From Rhipidocladum racemiflorum (lineage: Eukaryota; Streptophyta; Magnoliopsida; Poales; Poaceae): a stretch of DNA of 64,000 nt. The DNA lies in NCBI GenBank assembly GCA_036346355.1, contig CM070576.1, positions 14,367,558 to 14,431,557 on the forward strand, written 5' to 3'. Position numbers and translations under genes: made by a program. Positions 58,133 to 64,000 of this stretch are shown here, in pieces (positions within the stretch are counted from its first letter, which is position 1; each line of letters starts with the position of its first letter). The notes under the pieces are model-generated. The model did not search any database. It was not told where the DNA came from and was given only the letters and a program-made list of their open reading frames with translations.

Positions 58133-60515
58133 TGTGACACTACGGTATGGTGTGACATTATAGGATGTGAAATTAGAGAATAAAACCTTTCGGCTTGAGA
58201 TTTACTCGCGTTTTTGGGCCTGTTGAAGTGATGTGTCACCACGGAGTGTCGGAACCTTGTAAATGGTGCATGATGAGGTCAAAAACATTATGAGATGTGG
58301 AATTAAGGTTAAAACCATATGGAATGGAGGTTAATAACGTTTCCGGGCCGTTTCCGGGGTTTTGGGCCTTTCCGGGGGAGTTTGGGCCTAAAAGAAGGGA
58401 TCGTGGGCTTTGGTGGGATGGAGTTTGAGTCCATTTAGGACTAGGAGAGGGTCTTGGGCTGGTAAATAGGGGCTCTCCCTGCCTCTTGGGCGCCCCCCCC
58501 CCTCCTCCTTGCCCTAGCCGCCACCCCCCCTCCCCCTCTCCCTTGCATGCGCCTCCACCTCCCTCATTGCTCCCCCTTGCTCCCCACCTCTCCACCACCT
58601 CTCCTCCACCCCCTTGCTGCCCTAGGGTGGCCTCCCCACCCCTGCACCTCGAGGATCCATCCATTGGAAGCGAGGAGCGAGGAGCGAGGAGCGTGGAGCG
58701 AGGCGCGATCTGGGAGGAGTTTCGTTGGGATCTCGTTCGTCGGGCGAAGGTATGGCCATGGGACTCCTTGGGGATGTGCTAGGTACTGTTCTAAGGATGT
58801 TTATCATGATTTTAGATCAATTAGAGGTGCTGGATTTGAGTAGTTTAGACGAAATCTAGAGATTGTCACGTTTCTGTTTTGGGACAGCATGAGCAGTCGA
58901 CATAGGGTTTGAGTTTTCGTCAATTTAGAGTCCGAATTTGGTCGACCGCTTGTTGAAGAAGTTGTAATTAATTTCAATACCTTTCAGTAGGTATAAATAA
59001 CGTTAAAATCCGATCAGCCGTTTGAAAGTTATGGCTGTTTTACTGAGCGTGATAAAAACTGTGACGTGAATGGAACAAATCACGGTAATCTGTAGATTAA
59101 ATAACTTTAGAGTCCGAATCAGTCTTTCCATATAACTATAAAAAGTTGGGAAATTTCCTAAGCTACGCGAGGATGTACTCGTTTAATTGATTCGGAGTCT
59201 TAGAACTCAAGTTATGCCTTTTGGAAGGCTGCTGTCCCGACGGGACAGAACCTCTGTTTTTGGTTATTGCGAGTAGTTGGCAATGTCGGGGAAGATGAGG
59301 GTTTGCGTACTGTTTTGTGGGCATGATTGTGAGTGTGTGATACCTATGTGCAGGTGGTGTGACACAGGGAGTGCCTTCTACTTCCCGCCAATCCGTCGCC
59401 CGTGGTTGAGGCAAGTGTATTGTAATGGGTAGCGATTGTAGGTTGGTTGATTGATTGTGATTGAAGTTTGAATATATGATATGTTCACATGCCATACTTT
59501 AATGTTTGCCATTGATATGATGAGTATGTTTATTATGTGATGATGCCATGTGTTAATGTACAAGTTATCCATGATGATGCCATGTGTTATTATACAAGTT
59601 AAATATGATGTTGGCATAAATGCATACATGGCATGTTACATGGCTCGGGCGGTGAGAAAGTCATAACTAGTCCAGGGAAGGTCGGTGAGAAAGTTATGAC
59701 TAATCCGGAAAAGCCAATGAGTAAGTCCTACATCGTGATTCCATTCACCACGGTGAGCAGGCGAGGAGTAGGCACCCTCCATCTTCGGGATGGAAGGGGA
59801 GAGGAGTGCACACCGGCGGTGTGTACTCAACCATACCGGTATGAGTTTCCAGGAGACATGTGCATCGCATTGCATTACATTGCATTGTATTAAATGAGGA
59901 TGTTATATGAGGATGATTTATGATGATGTCAATGATATGCTTATATTATGTCTATGCGATGTAATGCGTTGTTGTATGTGAAAAGTGGTGATGAAGGTAT
60001 TGGAATGTGTTTTCTTGTTCCATTGCAATACACTTCTTTGAGTGATGAACTCATGCTTGTGTTTATGTTGTTTTCTTTTAGGTACCGTGAATCCGACATG
60101 CGGGAAAGGGAGCTAGTCACACGTCATCACTTAGCATCACACATATAACCATTGACATGTTCCTTCCCTTATGGTTATGGTTAATTCATTGAGCTAAACT
60201 GTGGTTTCGATGATTCATTGGTCGTTATGAGTAAATGATTAGTCCATATTTGTCATGTGATGGGTAGAATTTATATCCTTAGTGGTATGGTGGTTGTTTC
60301 TTCGTTTAATCATGTTATTGCTATCGTTCATTATGCTATATTGACTTGTTATTATTGTTGATGCTTCAATTCATGATAAAACAAAGGAGATGCTGCCGAA
60401 ATTTCGGTTTTAGCATTTGCGCCTTTGATGTAATTTAATTTAATTTATGGTTTTTAGATGTTGTTTAGTCTATGTTTGGTAACATTCAGGGCATACTAGA
60501 TGCCGGGGTGTTACA
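58133..60515 (+). repeat. LARD2 3' LTR
   Basis: 2383 bp, same ends as the 5' LTR. It has fewer AGCGAGG-type 7-mer repeats at about 58668-58707 than the 5' LTR (52487-52540). Donor GAG|GCAAGT at 59411 and acceptor ending at 60081 are conserved, as is the hairpin (59659-59667 with 59693-59701). Confidence 0.92.
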
Positions 60516-60921
60516 CTTCGTCGGCTGATGACAGCTCGAGGAAACGAAAACAGTCGACCGCTCTCGCAGGTTATTCATCGGGTACTCTGGGTATAAATAG
60601 CCCATCGCTCTCGTCTCTTGCCAAGCAGCGTGCAGGGAGTGAGTGTCCTTTCATTAAAAGTATACATTCCTGACTGCCGATCCTGATTCTTGCTATTTTC
60701 AGAGGAGAAGAAGAAAAAGGGCCCTAGGGTCGTCATAAGGCGATCTCCTAAACCTGCTGGGCCTGTTGTGGGTTCCCCTGCTGGGTCGGCTATTGCGGTT
60801 AGTTTTTAAGACAAACATTTGTCATATCGGCTTTTACCTGTATTTTGACGTGGCGAATTATTTTGCAGGAAAATCCTCTGCAAGCAATCGAAGCCGATAC
60901 TCAAGGTGCTTCAATGGCCGT
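60516..60921 (+). pseudogene. PMD gene relic, part 3 (three short exon pieces)
   Basis: With the CTTCG TSD counted once, the frame from 51894 runs on: SSADDSSRKRKQSTALAGYS to 60638, intron 60639-60702 (A|GTGAGT...TTTTCAG), exon 60703-60797 (EKKKKGPRVVIRRSPKPAGP), intron 60798-60868 (GCG|GTTAGT...TTTTGCAG), exon from 60869 (ENPLQAIEADTQGASMAV). Each junction keeps the reading frame, good evidence for genuine splice sites. The basic KRK/EKKKKG stretches suggest a nuclear protein tail. It is cut at 60922 by LTR A4, so the 3' end is beyond the window. Confidence 0.65.
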
Positions 60922-63900
60922 TGTAACACCCAAAAATTTTGCTTTTCTTAAATTCATGTGTGATTTGGCACTTTGGTGAATTTTTGGAATTTTCTGGAAT
61001 TTATTTGGATTTATTTGGAATTTATTTGAATTTATTCCATTTTGAAATAATTAAAGAATTTAATTTTGCAAATAAAATTTTGTTGGAAATATTTTATTTG
61101 AGTCCAAAATGTTCCAAAATATTTTCGAATTTTTACGGAATTTTACGAGTCTTTTGCTATTTTTAATGAATTAAATGAATTTAGGAATTATTTTAATTAT
61201 TAAATCGCTGGAAAATGCGAGTGGGTTTGTCTTGTTCATCCGAAGAGCCCGAGTCAGACTTGAGTTCGAGTCAGGCCGAGCCACGTGACTCGGCCAGAAC
61301 CAACTCCAAAACCTAATCGATCCCAGCCGTTGGATCAAGATCCAGCGGTCGGGATTTCCGTCAGCTTGGTCGAATCCGGCCCGGATCCGATCCGCCGCGC
61401 ATCGTGGCCGTTGATCGTGCCACGTGGGCGGCTGTCCGTCGTCGTCTCACTTGAGTCGGCCAGGACTCGCCGCCGTGGAGAACTAGGTTTCCGTCTCGAA
61501 CGCCGAGCAGAGGCTATTTAAAGCCGAGTCACGCCGAGGTTGCCCTCTTCCGTGCTTGCACCGTGTCCCGAGCCATCTCGCTGGCCGTCGCCGTTTGCCG
61601 TCTGAGCTCGCCGGAGTTAGAATCTGTTTCGCGCGGTTCGCCGATTCGCCGCCGTCCGCCGTCCTCCGCCGCCACCAGAGCACGGATCTAGGACCCCGGG
61701 GCGAGCGCACCCGAAAGACCTTTCATCTCGCCGGAAGCGCGCCGGAGCAGCGAGACCGTGGTCATCGTCTTCATCTCCGGCCAACCTAAGCGCCGCCGTG
61801 AAGCCATCGCCGACCCGAGCTCCACCAACCGTCCGATCAAGATCCAAGAGGCTCGAGATCGCGCCCACGTCACCCTCGGTGAGTTCCGATTGAAAATCCT
61901 AGATCTAATCTCAGCGAATTTGGATCTAGATCCAGCGGCTTAGGTCGTGCCACGTGGCGGGAACCGCACCAGGCTGGGTGGATCTGGGCCGTTAGATCAA
62001 GATCCAGCGGCCCGAGATCAACCGTGCGCCCCAAGCACTTGAGGCCCAAATCAATCCCTGGCGTCGGTTTTCAAACCAGCGGCTACGATCGTGCCACGTG
62101 TCGAGGGGCCGAACGCGCGCCCGCGGGCGTGCGGCGTGGAGTCAGCGACACGCGGGGCCAGCGTGTCGGCGACCGCCTTTGTGGCGTCACCCATGGCGTC
62201 ATCGAAGGACCCACCTGTCGGTAGCCGTGGTGAGTCCGGTGACGTCGGCCGATGGCGTCACCAGAGGACCCACTGTCGATTATCACGTGGCCGTGGGCCG
62301 GGTCCACGGTAGACCCGGCCGAGGTGGACCAGGAGTCCATGGACAGGCTGGCGTCAGCCAGACCAATCGGTGCTGCCACGTGTCCATCTTTGGCGCAATA
62401 ATTAAATTCGAAAAGAAAATGATTTATTAATTCGAAATAATGATTTTAGATTTTGTTTCAAACTTCAAGCGTTTATAACTTTTGCGTTTCAACTCCGATT
62501 TGAGTGATTCAAATTTCTAAATTTGTATAAAATTGAGATCTACCTAAATATGAATTTTATTTAATTTTTGGACTAAAGTTTTTCTCTGCAAAATTATTTA
62601 ATTGATTATTTAAAATTTAAATAATCATAACTTTTAACGTCTTAACTCCCAAATTTGTGATTCCAGTTTCTAAAAACTCATAAAATTATGTTCTCTCTGT
62701 TTATGGATTTTATTTGGATGTTTGGACACTTTTTGCCTATTGTTTATTCGTGTTTTGCTATTTACACGCTTTACAGTAGACATTGAAGTGCTTAGGAAGG
62801 ATTCGAAGGAGAAGTATTAACTCAGGATCCAACTCAAGACCAAGAACAAGTACTTTTTGAAGGCAAGTTGTGCTTTGACCATGTTGATCCTATTTTGAAA
62901 TCTATTTTGATTTAACCTATTGCATGCTAAGTTCAAATAGAAAATACTTTATTTAAACATGGGGATTAGATAAACACCAATTTCTTTGTATGACACCTTG
63001 ATTACTTAAGTATGTGCCATGACCTTTGTCACCCTAGTTGTGGATTACTAGTTGGACATTATTAGATTGCCAACATGGGTTTTAGGCAGTTGTAGTAAAG
63101 CTGCTTAGAGCACCTTTCGTGCTCATGACATGATTTTGGACAATCAAATGCTAATATTGACTTAATGATATATTGAACCTGTTTTGGAAAGGTATCATGT
63201 GATGTTGATGGCACGTGGTGCATGGTAATCAAGCGGGGTTTGATAAGCGATTTCGGCCAGGGGCATGTGGCAAGAATAATCAGGTGGGCCGGTTGTGGCA
63301 TTGGGGATGTTGATTTGGTTCTTGGGTAGTCTTGCCCTGGTCACCTTAAGGACTTAACCTTGCAAGTCTTTGAAGCTGGGTCTAACGTGCAACCACATGT
63401 ATGTAATGGGGACGGACCTAGTTGACTAAGTTGCTAATAACGTGCACTGTGGGACCTCGGAGGTCAACTACACCCTTTGTGTAAGTTGTGCGGGGGGCGT
63501 CTGGGGTGAGGCAGTACCCATCTAACGGATGATTGGCCTAGACTTCGCCTTAGCTAAGGGAAGGGTTAGTGTGCAATAACCGGGAGGACCACTTGTATTG
63601 TTAGAAGTTTAGAAAGACTTTATTCACGAGGAACTTCGCCTTTGTGGTGTTTATTTGTATCTTGTGGGTAAAGTGCATAACCTCTGCAGAGTATAGAATC
63701 TATTCGAATAGCCGTGTCCGCGGTATTGGACATCGCTCGGGAATTACAATCAAGGGTTAGATTTTCTCAAAAATAACTTGGTTTGAAAAGTTGGGTTGGA
63801 TTAATAATGATGTTGATGGAAATGTGGTTTAGGATGGGAAGATGGTTGTTAAACTTCTTGAAAAGTTATTTATGCTTTACTTGTTTTTACTGCTTTCGAA

Positions 63901-64000
63901 TCTACTTATGCTACTTTTCAAATGCTGTTTACTGCAAATATACCCTGAGCTATTCCTTTGTACCAAGCCATGCATGTAGTATATTAGCTTGCATTACATT
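60922..64000 (+). mobile_element. Chromovirus-type LTR A4 (coding sense +, runs off the window)
   Basis: TGTAACACCC at 60922, then the reverse complement of the A1-A3 LTR sequence, collinear to the window end, where bases match A1 positions about 6761-6790. Roughly 400 bp of LTR would remain outside. It is more diverged from A1-A3 than they are from each other. Left flank GCCGT (60917-60921) is the predicted TSD. The leader has donor TCG|GTGAGTT (61879), acceptor TTTACAG ending at 62776 and GAAG|GCAAGT (intron start 62863). Whether a 5' LTR or a solo LTR cannot be told here. Confidence 0.88.
61515..61522 (+). promoter_or_regulatory. TATA box of LTR A4
   Basis: TATTTAAA in GAGGCTATTTAAAGCC, about 590 bp into the LTR, equivalent to the boxes in A1-A3. 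Confidence 0.55.

Larger units (their letters stand above)
51945..60515 (+). mobile_element. LARD2: complete non-autonomous large-LTR element (TSD CTTCG)
   Basis: LTRs 51945-54345 (2401 bp) and 58133-60515 (2383 bp), PBS at 54348, polypurine tract before 58133, and perfect TSD CTTCG at 51940-51944 and 60516-60520. The internal region (3.8 kb) carries no gag or pol. The LTRs are very similar, differing mainly by a short tandem repeat. Ends, PBS and TSD length match those of the chromovirus family A, a candidate helper. Confidence 0.92.

Overview
The window looks like nuclear heterochromatin of a flowering plant, most likely a grass. It is almost entirely LTR retrotransposons inserted into one another. 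I see no tRNA, rRNA, CRISPR array, operon or intact host gene. The plant call rests on tRNA-iMet primer-binding sites, a Tekay/Del-type chromovirus with a chromodomain, a SIRE-like Ty1/copia element with a long post-pol region, and a multi-exon plant mobile domain (PMD) gene relic. The grass call is inference.

Layout, 1-40540. One old LTR (called B', coding sense +, 5' edge outside the window) runs from base 1 to 40540 and holds three insertions, each with its own 5-bp target-site duplication (TSD). These are a related solo LTR at 1346-4949 (TSD GAATA), a 21.9-kb chromovirus array at 6364-28232 (TSD AACCT), and a complete copia element at 28826-40183 (TSD GTACT). The array reads LTR-internal-LTR-internal-LTR on the minus strand, with two gag-pol copies and one TSD pair around all three LTRs. 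The copia element carries gag, protease, integrase, RT and RNase H, and a post-pol ORF preceded by a splice-acceptor-like site.

Layout, 40541-64000. An AT-rich spacer without recognisable genes is followed by a decayed multi-exon PMD gene (about 42541-60921). This gene is broken by two non-autonomous large-LTR elements without coding capacity, LARD1 (43862-50769, TSD GGCAT) and LARD2 (51945-60515, TSD CTTCG). It is then cut at 60922 by a plus-sense chromovirus-type LTR that runs off the window end.

Most unusual observations. LARD1 has no normal 5' LTR. In its place is a perfect 193-bp inverted repeat of the LTR 3' terminus around a 10-nt loop, directly against the TSD, so the element appears to have integrated with U5-type sequence at both ends. 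All four LTR families seem to share a gene-like two-intron leader: a roughly 57-86-nt middle exon, an AG|GCAAGT donor, and a TGAGT...ACTCA inverted repeat upstream of the next acceptor. The LARDs also carry a hairpin repeated in LTR and internal region, with stem changes that preserve pairing.

The coding regions are full of frameshifts. Many differences between near-identical copies fall at CCGG or CNG sites, so part of the apparent decay may be consensus error at methylated cytosines.
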